Shown here in pieces: positions 35,950-46,489 of a stretch of DNA of 64,000 nucleotides (position 1 is its first letter; every line of letters starts with the position of its first letter). A model generated the notes under the pieces. That model was not told where the DNA came from. It saw only the letters and a program-made list of their open reading frames with translations, and searched no databases. Source of the DNA: Magicicada septendecula. Its lineage: Eukaryota > Arthropoda > Insecta > Hemiptera > Cicadidae. The stretch covers positions 558,001 to 622,000 of the forward strand of contig JAWRYS010001442.1 of the NCBI GenBank assembly GCA_034769895.1, read 5' to 3'. The translations under genes were made by a program, and so were the position numbers.

Positions 35950-37834
35950 TGAAACGTCCCCCTGAATATTTTATAAGTTTTTATATATATATTTTTTTTT
36001 TATCAGTGGTCGTTACTTAATCTTAAAACTAGATGCGTGGTCTAGATGGAAAAAGATGTGCTCAGCCCAGCGTGACAAGACTTGCAATAAAACACTTGCA
36101 TAACTATAACAGCTTTTATTAGTGTTCTTTCCTTTTATAACGATGACATTTTAATACAACATGAACGTTTAAATTCTCAGTACTCATAATAATAACCATT
36201 GGCATTAGTAACAAGAATTAAATTTTGAACAATTAAATAATTAGCAACAACAAATTTTTCACACACCTTTTCGTGGATTGTTTCGATATAAAGCGACATT
36301 GCTATGCATTGACATTTACTCAAATAACATTTATAGATCACAGTCTCAATAACAATTATGACATTATAATTTAGATACATTATGAATTAAATTTACACTC
36401 GGATAATGATCACTGCCAAGAGACAGGTAATGTTTAATATTTGCCAACTAATAACATTTGTTTTTGTGTAAACGAATTGTGCATTACAGGAGTAATATAA
36501 ATACATATAGATACATCTTGACACTATCGCCATATTCTTATACAAACCAGTTGCCCATAAAAATTGAGTACTAATACTTGATACTTATTCTGGCACAATG
36601 CTATAACAGCCCATGATAAAGAACCTGTTCACACAAGAACGTTCAGAAAGAACTACCCCCATAGTTATTTGTCAATGCATTCAGTATAAGCTTGTTCATG
36701 AGATTTCATCTTTATTAGAATGTTAATAAAACTGACCAAGTCACAGATTTTAATTTTCCTTGCTAGTTAATCACAGCTTGAAGGCAAGTGGCGTCCTATA
36801 AAATACAGCATAGTAATGAACATATTTAAACAGGCAGATTCTGTAACTCAGTTAACTACACAATTCACTATATGTCCACAGGACTTGTTACAACAGATAG
36901 TTGGTCATAGAATATGTGAAGTTACTGTTTATGAAGATGTCTTTGAGTTCATGCTTTAAATCCCATAAGTTGCTGTGTTCGTGTATTAAAATATAAGGAA
37001 TAGTCACACCTGTGTATAGAAGATTACTTTACTCAGGATGCACGATGATATTAAATATGGTGACGCAACTGGTGAGTCCGAAATTCCAGGAATTCATTTC
37101 CTCCTCCGGACAGGGGTTCAGGCTGGCAGTATGGGGATCTCTAGAGGTCTGACGGCGTTGGGGTGTTGCTTAGATCTTCAGCCGATGAAGACTAATGGTC
37201 TGTCTCCATCCTCGTCTCCCCTTTCACCTCCCGGCTATTCGGGAACCCTGGAAACAATTTTATCTGTAGACTGCCGTCAGGAAAATACCCTCACCCAAAT
37301 CTTTCTCGCCCCAGTAACACCGATCACAGACACACACTGTCACTATTATATTCCGTGAATTAAATGTGAATAAAAATATTACTCCTCACAATTTTCAAAA
37401 TAATCTTTTTCTAGTATTCAATTTACGTTTACTTTTAACTTTCTTTATTATTTAATTATTATTTTTACATTTGAATTTGATTGCAATATCTTCGATTAAT
37501 TTTTTATACAGAAAAAGCCAGTCGCCAACATGCTCTCAACTATCCAAGACGCAACACACAAAAAGATCACACACACAAAAATAGTTACATATAATATGAA
37601 ACCCACATAGTCCCTGAATTAATTGAAATTAATACCACACTTCTCCTCACCTGAAGCTCTTTAGTAATTCAGCAACTCATTTTAAAGATGATAAAGCAAT
37701 AGGTGACGCCGCCAGACTAGTGATTCCCTCGAGTGCAGAAGCAGAAGTGGTACCCAATGTCGATGCCTGCCGACCCACGACAACAGAGAATTGATCAAAT
37801 CAGCTGATCGGAACAGAAGGCTTGATTACGCGCG

Positions 37835-37876
<42 letters not shown>

Positions 37877-38018
37877 TATCGCCACGTCACGGTCAAGGTT
37901 AAGCGATATAGACAAGCAGTGGCGCTGGCCGCTCACGCAACCCTTGAACCCGCTATACAGACGGCACTGTGGCCGCGACGCACGCCGAATAATTTAATGC
38001 TTAAATTACATCGCCACA
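35950..38018 (+). repeat. Solo giant LTR, family copy 4, AAGC target duplication, nested in Ginger element
   Basis: The block starts TGAAACGTCCCCC and ends ATCGCCACA; AAGC stands on both sides (35946-35949, 38019-38022). After a T-rich start it aligns with the other giant LTRs through CAGTGGTCGTTACTTAAT, the hairpin at 36029-36045, GTGCTCAGCCCAG and GACTTGCAATAAAACACTT. At 2,069 bases it is shorter and more diverged than copies 1-3. GC content rises at 37040-38000. The 106-codon frame at 37038-37358 sits in this GC-richer part, has no recognised motif and is probably not a gene. Confidence 0.82.
37829..37874. repeat. (CG)n(CA)n microsatellite
   Basis: Seven CG units followed by about 16 CA units, inside the nested solo LTR. 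Confidence 0.95.
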
Positions 38019-38088
38019 AAGCAGTAGTGTAATGCGTTATTTTTGTCTCCTTTCTTCATGCGCTTTTATGAAAATTATTATTTTTTAA

Positions 38089-38363
38089 GGCGGATTAGTA
38101 GACCAGTGGGTTTGGCACCTGGCTGCTAATCTAGAGGTCCCGGGTTCAATTCCCGGGCCCGCACCATAAAAAAGGTGCGTTTTTCAGCCCCCAGATCGAC
38201 TCAGCCGGTTGAAAATGACACCTAGGATAACATTCTGGGGATAATAATGCGCGGGTGAAGCGTAGTGCTGGCCACACTTCCTTCCTTGTATACCGTACGA
38301 CTTGCATAAGGCAGCCTACCCTGCCTGACTCCTAAGCTACTTCGGTGGTACACATGGGAGCTA
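38089..38363 (+). mobile_element. tRNA-derived SINE
   Basis: The first 75 bases look like a tRNA: an A-box-like TAGTAGACCAGTGGG (38096-38110), an anticodon-arm-like GGCTGCTAATC, and a B box GGTTCAATTCC (38143-38153) inside a perfect TCCCGGG/CCCGGGC T-arm. The GCT anticodon position suggests a serine tRNA ancestor. A body of about 200 bases without coding potential follows, with a GGTGC/GCACC hairpin at 38161-38179, and then an ATT repeat tail. Similar AT-rich flanks (ATTATTATTTTTTAA on the left, ATTATTATTTTAAA on the right) may be target duplications. It lies in the interior of the Ginger-like element. RNA polymerase III transcription and mobilisation by a LINE are expected for the class. Confidence 0.85.
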
Positions 38364-38413
38364 TTATTATTATTTTAAATTAATAACTATAAATTTCTTT
38401 AAAATTAAAAATA

Positions 38414-38589
38414 TTACGCTTTTACCACAATGCAGCGGTAAATCTTGACATTTACCACTAACTGGTGGTAAAAGTTTGACATTCAAACATTTTAAAAGGA
38501 TCTTCGGACATTACCATCATGAAACGGTAAATGTTAGGATATACCGGTAAATCTTGAGATTTACCTTACTTCCCACTTTTACAGTAACA
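38414..38589 (-). repeat. Right terminal inverted repeat of the Ginger-like element
   Basis: Reverse complement of 34966-35135 at roughly 80-85% identity by eye; the innermost bases meet the SINE's ATT tail region. Confidence 0.8.
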
Positions 38590-38593
38590 TATG

Positions 38594-41500
38594 GACTACT
38601 ACATGTAGACACTGTCAATGTAAGAAGTTAATGGCGAAACTTAAATCCCCTACACTAAATGGTATTTCTTAAATAGAACATTGTTTTCCTGATTACTCAG
38701 TGTCTTTGCTGTAGACGTACAGCTAAACATCTTTTTCAGCTTGGTACTCTTATGTAAATAGAAGAAAAAATATTATACACAGGCTGTTTGTGGCTTTTCT
38801 CCTATATTAGACCCAATACATATTGGTAAGTACCTCACCAGATTGTGATCACGATTGAACGAAATTTTAAAATAAAATAATATAAAATAAAATAATATAA
38901 AAATTTTAATTATGTAGGATGCAACATCTTATTTGACTGACATAGCATTTAGATTAGAAACTGTTACAATTAAAACGATCTGCAGGAAATTTACTGGTAA
39001 AATGAGAATTAAACGAACTAGGATACCGGCACAAATTAGCTATTAAATTACCTTCTACAGCATTTAGCTATTCTCGAGGAGTTCTGCCGATTGTTTTTAA
39101 GAGTAAGAGAAATCTTGTTGCTGAAATCGAGTTTCTAAAACGTTTCTAAGATTGCTGCCCCTTTTAGGTATTACATAAAACGAAAAAATCATACATACAA
39201 TCGTTAGCCTTCAATAAAAAAAAATAAAATTAGTAACTGTAGAAACAGACATAATGCACAATTTGATCCTGAGAATACTAGCTGAAGAATATTTGAAATA
39301 AATGAGCTGACATTTTACCACTATCGGCCTACCACTGCATGAATACGATGGCAGCTAAGTTCCTACAAATGAGTTACGAGGCAGTGCAAATATTCTAAAA
39401 ATGAACGTAGTTGGTATCTTTTTAAAAATGTACCTGCCGATATCTTAGACAGAGGAATACAAACAAAAAATAATATAACCGTTACTTTAACCTATGGCTA
39501 TCCATACTGCCTTAACCTATTTCATGGGAAATGTTTTCTCTTTTTCTTATTGATTACTACGCTTTACTAACTATTTGCGTATTGAAGTTAGCAGATGGCA
39601 CATTTCTTTCATTGAATGCGTCTAAAAATGTTCTGTATTTTCTGTAATTCCTACAGAATTAAAACAAAATGTAATGGTAGAAAACCTTAGGTGAATAAAG
39701 AAACTAGTGCGTGTAAAAGTCTTCCTAATTTAGTCTCCTTGTATACAAAATAATAAAACACAATTTAGTTTGTAAACCTTTTTAAACCAATTGTTGAAGT
39801 ATATTCATAGAATATTCAAATAGTTGAATCTTTTTAGTTTGATTAGCTTTACTGAGTTCAACCACGTTGATTTTCAAGACTGTAAACGACAATTAATTGT
39901 CGATGAAAACATGTTTAATCTTGTAATCTACTAGAGTCATTTGATTTCCAATAAAGAATTATTCCATATTTCCTTAATTCATACACAAATATACAAGATA
40001 TATGTCTTTTCGGCGTTTGGGTTCTTGCTTAAGTACAACGTTTTACAAAACACTAATTTGCATATAAAATATCTAACAAAAAAAAATTAATTATATTTTG
40101 AAGATTTTAGTAACTAATAGCAACGTAATAGATTAATGACAAGATAATATGTCTCAATGGAAACGGTGTATATACTTTCAAATTGAGTGGCCAAAACCTC
40201 AACTTGAGCACTAGTGAGTATTATGAAATAAGCAAGATACTAAACCTGGCTTCACTTTCTAAATGCTTCTACTATATCTATATCACTTGATCCAAATAAT
40301 TGTACTAAATTTTTACATGCCATTGTACAGTGTGGCATTTCTTCTTTTGGCCAAAACCTGTTTTATAAATTTCAACTTATACATCCTTATATTTCATCAT
40401 TTTTCTTTGTTTAGTGAACGCAATAATTGTCGTCGGGGCTATTTTATTTAAACCTATATTATTTCTTTGTCCGTGACAACCTTGGCAACTTTATTCAAGG
40501 CCTGTAAAAGTACTCAAAAACAAATATTTCAAAATTGCGCTATGGAGTCTATGATTGGCGGCTCATTTTTAACGTTGCAATAGAAATCAATTTTTTCGTA
40601 AGGTGGTTTATAGAGGGTATAACATATAATATGTAACAAATAGTTACGTAAAATTTAACATTCTACTTCAAGAATAAAAGTGACCTATGACACCACAATA
40701 TACGTAAAATAAACAGTACCGTAAAACTGGAAACCATCTTAACAACAAAACTTTTAGAAATGTAAAAACCCAAAAATAAGACGCATTGAACACTCGATAG
40801 AATTACTGTTTTACTTTGTAAGCGTTTGTTTCAAAATTATACATCCAAATGTGATTTTAGAAATGTGAAAATCACAAAAAGTTTTCAATTTTAACTTCAA
40901 AAGTTGACACTCGTATACGACCATAGGTTAACGCTTGTCAGCCAAGATCGCTATCTGGGGTAAATATTATTCAATCTTTTGAACTGTTTTCAATTTGCTT
41001 CAGAAATATCGTTAATTGTCCTTGTTTTGTTAATTTTTGTAATTTACAATCAACACGTTAGCAGTTACTGTATTTACTAATGAAGGAAACAACGAAGTAT
41101 TAAGATCAATCTTTTCCAGACATCGGTTTTTAGTTCTATACCCACAATTAAAAATTCGTATTTTTCGGACATATTTTAAAATGAATATAATGACAGAAAT
41201 AACTGTATTTCAACAGTTTTACTTCTCCACGATTGTTCCATATGTAATTCATTGTTTGTAGTATATTTTTAATTTGTATTTTTACTTCCCAGTGTTTTAA
41301 TTGTGTGAAGAGATTAGTACGTATTCCATGCTTTTCTGACACGACCCGTGTCTTTGACACGCAGAGATAATACATCAGTAACTACAGCAAAAATAAATGA
41401 AAAAAAAAGGAAAAAATTTAATTAGGCCTAGTCGTCTCTCCTTTTGAGGTGGGGAGCTAATCAATTTTGGTGGCTTGTTTGTACAAGCACTTCTTCGACT

Positions 41501-42944
41501 CAAGTTGTGGCTTCAAGGAGAAAGAGTCATTAATTTATTCATTACGTTGAGAAGAAAATAAAGGAAACTGCGTTTAATTATCTCGGACCTGGTGGGAGAT
41601 CCCGGATATAATAGCATAGCATTTAAAATAATTTAAAGTAATTGTTTTTTCAGTTATAAGAAAAACATAATTTCACAACGACATTTGTTTATTTGTCTTC
41701 ATTTCATGATATAAGGTAATAGTCTGTCCATTCTTAATTTTAACAGTCTTTGCAAATATATTTCCACAGATTTTCTTTTAGTCCGCTTATGGTACATTGT
41801 TAACCTGTCTTCTAATCGTCCGTTTTGTAAATGTCTTCCGTTCTCTAAAGTATCTTTCTTGTTTCCTGCTGTTAATAAAAATGTATTTTATCCAGCACTT
41901 ATACCATCATTACCTGTCAGATCTCTTAGCCAACGTCCTTTTACTTGCTTTAAATATTGCCGTTGTTTGCTTTTGTTATCGTCCACTATTCTATAACGTA
42001 GGCAGGAAAATTACCGCAATACTTTATAAAATACCTTTTCTTACCTGACCTAGTTTAACTTTTTCGAGATACTAGGATCCTTCCACACACAGTTTGGTAT
42101 TCATGTAATTTTTCAAAAACTGTTTAAAATTGTACATAAAAATTAAGTACGTGCCAAATGATAAGTGGAACACCTATTCTTGAGGTAAATTTTAAGACCT
42201 TCCTACACAACACGGCAAGACCTATCACAAACGAGAATATATTTTATGAATTATGTATTATGCATGTACATATATATATATATTTTATGTCTTACCTGCG
42301 ACATATTTCCATATCCTTACAAATGACATGCTTTAAAACACTGAATGAACTCTAAACCGCTAGACAAGAATATATTGTTTGATGATTTGTAGTGATATTA
42401 CTATATCTTGACTTCCATAATTAACTACACACAGTTTATGACATACAATTCTTATCACAATCAGGGCCTGTACACCGGCAGTACAGAAATAGTTGTTAGG
42501 TCTACACAAACAATAAATATTAATATTTACTAATATTATGTTAGCAATAATTAATATTAGCATATAATAATAATAATAATTTATTAACATAAGTGATAGT
42601 AAAATACAGTTGACAGATTTTTAGTTCTTCCGTAACATATTCACTAGCTCACTTCCATAGAGCAGGATACGTGCAGCCCTATTACTTATAAATTAGTTCC
42701 TACTGCCACATACAAATTTTCACGATAGGAATAAAATTTGCTGTATATTACTGTTTAAAATTGTTTGCTTAATTATCGAATTTCAAAAAATCTTTCATTT
42801 GAAGGTAATTCACAGGCTCTTCCACACAAGTATTATTTAAAACAAAAATGTATGAATTTATAATAATTTATTACAAAACGTTAATCATAAAGTAATACGA
42901 TTATAAGATCATATATATCAGTATGATATATATCATTGTTACTG
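38594..42944. other. Unassigned AT-rich DNA
   Basis: About 4.3 kb with no defensible gene or element. Plus-strand frames of 62, 83 and 65 codons and minus-strand frames of 75 and 76 codons are hydrophobic or mixed without motifs, as expected by chance at this AT content. Confidence 0.55.
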
Positions 42945-43346
42945 TTATTATTACAGTTATTACTATTTTTATTATGTTGTTTGGGGCTCGGCAAATAAGG
43001 CCTTTAGACCAACGACCTCTTCCACGAGTGTTGCTCGACGGATGTTTTCCTTACATACATTTTAGTTCACTCAACGACAGTGCAAAATCGTACACATTAA
43101 GACGCAAAACAAAATTTTCAAAACCTATCCAATAATTTTGCTTCTTTTGGGACGGTCAGACTTCTGTCTATCGCTAACAGTTCGTTTCCGAGGTGTTCTT
43201 TCAGCTTACCTTTTACTCTGTGTCTCCGCTTCAGTTCCCCAAGAGCACTACAGTCTTCAACGATGTGCAAGTTCTCCGCCAAAAATGCTGACGCGTCGTT
43301 CTTTTCCTTGTAAGAGCTACAAGACGTCCTCGTGATGCAAACTTAT

Positions 43347-43838
43347 TCACGACGACTGCGAACACTGGCTACTTGCCAGCCATTTAGAGACACTATGCTT
43401 TACGGCAGAAAGTTTGCTCTGCTGTGTGTTCCACCTCTGCTGCCACACATTAATGATGGTGCTTGCGGCAGCTAGTTTCGCGTCATCAGGTCTTATGCAA
43501 GTCGCATGCACTCGTGGGCTGTGCACTGCGTTTCTCGCCGCGTCTTCGTTACCTTCAGTACCTACGTGACCCGGACACAAAACAAAAGTAAAAGATGAAC
43601 CAAGATCTTCTAACTAATGGCATAGCGTCATTATTTGCTGCAATAAAGGATCCACTGTCCTCTGATTGTCCAAGGCAGTTAAAAAACTTAGTAAAATGCG
43701 TACAGATAACAAATTATCTGTCACCTCTGTGTTCACAGAAACAAAGATCCTGCCACGCCGCGTACGGTTCGGCGGCGTATAAGTTTGCCTCTTCGGGCAG
43801 GATCCAGAAGTACGAGGCGCCCTCGATGATAAACACAC
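43347..43838 (-). pseudogene. RNase H C-terminal half of the LINE
   Basis: One frame reads WILPEEANLYAAEPYAAW, the RNase H segment with the catalytic glutamate, and a later frame reads CPGHVGTEGNEDAAR, the classic LINE RNase H end (P-G-H-x-G-x-x-G-N-E-x-A-D/A). It continues with RPDDAKLAAASTIINVWQQRW, typical of the region after RNase H in R1/I-type elements. At least one frameshift lies between the two parts. Confidence 0.78.
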
Positions 43839-44192
43839 TGTAACCCCTCTTTCCTTTTATGCCTTTTATATATATAAAACAAACTTCTTTTTTATTTTTT
43901 GTATATTTCTTTTTATTTAGTTTTTTTTTTAAAGAGAAGCCACAAGTTATTTAAAACTAGGCCGGAGCCTAGAGAAGCCAAAAATGTGCTGGGTCCAGTA
44001 TGACGGGACTTGCAATGAAACTCGGCTGTAATTTAAAAATAACAATTTTTATTTGGCCCCCATAATTCGTTACATATATATATATCCTGCAAATCACATC
44101 GTTTTCACATGTCAAGGGCAAGAGCCATCAAAATACATAATAAAAAAATAATTTTCATATCCTTAATCGTGTCAAGACAATAGCTTCCTATA

Positions 44193-44234
<42 letters not shown>

Positions 44235-46484
44235 GTAACATTCGGTAATTATGTAACTTCCCCCCCTTTTTGTTACTAACACTTAACATTGACAACACGT
44301 ACAGAAACATAAAGACACATACACTGTCTATAATTATATACACATATTATAAACGCCTAATACCCTTGGAATACGCATGCCCAACAGGCAGTGTTTCTAC
44401 AGAGCCCTAAAACCGGCAATCATAAATGTTCGCCCTTCAGTCACCGTCAGTCATCAATTTCCATTAATTTAAATAATTAAGAAAAAACCCCCGAAAGGAT
44501 GATAATCACTCATAAACCATAAGAGAGACCGGACCGCCCATATGCACAGATAGCATCTGATAATTGGCCCACCATGAGCATATGAAATTCTTTAAGTTTC
44601 TTAGACATCACATAAATGAGAAAAATCCTCATCACCTGATTTTAATCAATTGGTATGAGTTTATAAAACGTTACTTTTGTTTTACAAATCCAGATGGATA
44701 CATGTATCAGTATATGCTTTTACAAAGTCAAACAAAATTAATCGGTATATGCTTTTAAAAGGTCAAAAAAATTAATCAGTATATGCCCAGAAAAATATGG
44801 AAGTTCTTTTCTGTTAAAGCCGGATGGCTGTATATAAATGAGTTTATAATAACCGACTGTTGTATCCTAGCAGATGTGGGAGCGCGCCAGCCTGTACTTA
44901 ACCATGTGCGACAGGAATCAAACCTGCCTTAAACTGCATGAACATGTGCCTGGCAAAAACTATGTCCCCTTTTATCCCCCAAAAACAACCTAAAAAGGAA
45001 AACGAAACCCCCCCAGCCCTTACATGTTAAACCAAAATGAAATTACAATATAAACCCCGTTCTGAACCAGCCGGAACAGAACCCCTAACATGTGACATAA
45101 ATTTTGTAGTAAGCATAGTAATGACTACTGGCTATATGTGAAAATATTTAAGTGTAAAAAAATCTCTAGCACGCTCCCCCAGTGCAGCACACAATTACAA
45201 ACATCGTACTTAGTTTTAGTAAGTTAAATTATTAAAGTCACATGATGTTCAGAATGAATGTTCAGCTGACACACCCTATAGCAGACTGTCTAGCCACGTG
45301 GGCACATGGTTTCAAAAAAAATTTAAACTCTGAATCAGGAGCACGGCAGACCCGGCCAAGGAAAAATAAAAGAGTTCATATCACCTTAATTATGAGAATG
45401 TGCTTCATCTTGAGTGTGTTCACCAGACTCCCTCCTCCGAACAGGTGTGTGTATGATGGTTCATGGCTGATGAAGATGGAGTTATATCAGCACGACCAGC
45501 ATCTCCGGCTTAGGCGAGAACCCTGGGAATTCATAAAAATTAGAAATGCTGTTCATAAAAATTGTCCACCCAAGTTCCCAGGTACATAACCTCAGAACGG
45601 GCCTTCAACCAACTCAAGATAAATGCACAAAGTTTCGGTTATTATTTCTTTGCAAATTGCTTAAAGAGTAATAAAGTCTACCATGGGATGATTAATTCAA
45701 AAAATAAAAGATATTATTAAAAGGCGTAGAGTAACAGTCACTTGCACGCTCTTAACACGCGCCGACAGAATCCAACAGGTTAGATTGCCACGTGGTGGCA
45801 CAATTATTGCAATTTACCAAAACAATTATCACCTTCAAGGCACTCACAGTTGCATACAACTAAAATATTAATAGTGTATCCTCTAAGGGTGGTCTTACAA
45901 GTTATTTTACTGCCATAATTAATTAACGAGAACACGCGTACAATCTGTTGCATGTACGTGCACAATTCAACTCCATGCCTACGCACTGACTTTAGCTTAT
46001 AACTTATATAACATTCTATGAAACGATTACAGTGGCTCTTACAATACAATAATCATAAAAAGAATATGAGCTGTATATACTGAACATTAAATAATCTTTT
46101 AATATACCCACTGCCGGGTCGCACCACATACATTCGTATTTCTCATACGGCTTCATACATTTCGTTAATTAAATTCAATTATTTTTGACGCATACAATAA
46201 GAGGCTATGATCACTTACCGGGAAGTCTCGTAAATTTAGCCTGCCATTAGGGTGGAAGAAACAACTGCGTAGTACAATCTGTTCGGATCAGGAGTCTGTT
46301 GTTTCTCTGAGTGCCGGTCTGTGACTGAATTCAGCAGTTACGCTGCAACAAAAAGCCCCACTGGCCCATAGAATGCGCGCGCCGCTTCAACGGTGCCGTC
46401 CAAATCTCGTCGCTCTAACTGACCCTTGCGTTCGCGTTAATTTAAAATTAATTTTCTAAAACCTTCGACAGCCGGGTTAGGCAA
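43839..46484 (+). repeat. Solo giant LTR, family copy 3, ACAC target duplication, inserted in LINE
   Basis: Starts TGTAACCCCTCTTTCC and ends near GGGTTAGGCAA; ACAC flanks both sides (43835-43838, 46485-46488). RNase H coding of the LINE stops at one edge and resumes at the other, independent proof of insertion. The first 200 bases match copy 2 nearly base for base, including the hairpin (43957-43972). Length, 2,646 bases, matches copy 2 although the 3' half is divergent. The exact right edge is uncertain by a few bases because the expected CA end is altered. A 115-codon frame (45242-45589) inside is not shared with the other copies. Confidence 0.83.
44195..44231. repeat. (TA)n microsatellite in the solo LTR
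   Basis: Continuous TA run; a shorter TATATATA stretch lies at about 44072-44081. Confidence 0.95.
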
Positions 46485-46489
46485 ACACC

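Larger units (their letters stand above)
34966..38589 (+). mobile_element. Ginger-like DNA transposon with long inverted terminal repeats, containing nested insertions
   Basis: The ends are about 170-base inverted repeats (34966-35135 and 38414-38589): TGTGTTAATGTAACAGTGCGAAG on the left versus TGTTACTGTAAAAGTGGGAAG reversed on the right, then a long shared stretch with subterminal units of the form GGTAAAT..AAGATTTACC. TATA on the left and TATG on the right are a near-matching 4-bp duplication. TGT termini, 4-bp duplications and the transposase remnant inside agree with the Ginger/GIN group, cut-and-paste transposons whose transposase resembles the gypsy integrase. Once the nested solo LTR (35950-38018) and SINE (38089-38363) are subtracted, about 1.28 kb of element remains, so most of the transposase gene is gone. 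Confidence 0.72.

Noticed and set aside
37038-37358. 106-codon frame in a GC-richer patch
   Set aside because: Falls within the nested solo LTR 35950-38018; the GC rise is a feature of these LTRs' 3' parts.
38089-38165. Functional serine tRNA gene
   Set aside because: The acceptor and D arms pair poorly, and the sequence runs on into a SINE body and ATT tail; it is a tRNA-derived SINE head.
45470-45510. Another hammerhead core (CTGATGA at about 45466)
   Set aside because: No GAAAC at a suitable distance downstream.
45242-45589. 115-codon frame as a candidate gene
   Set aside because: Inside the solo LTR at 43839-46484, absent from its relatives; no motif.
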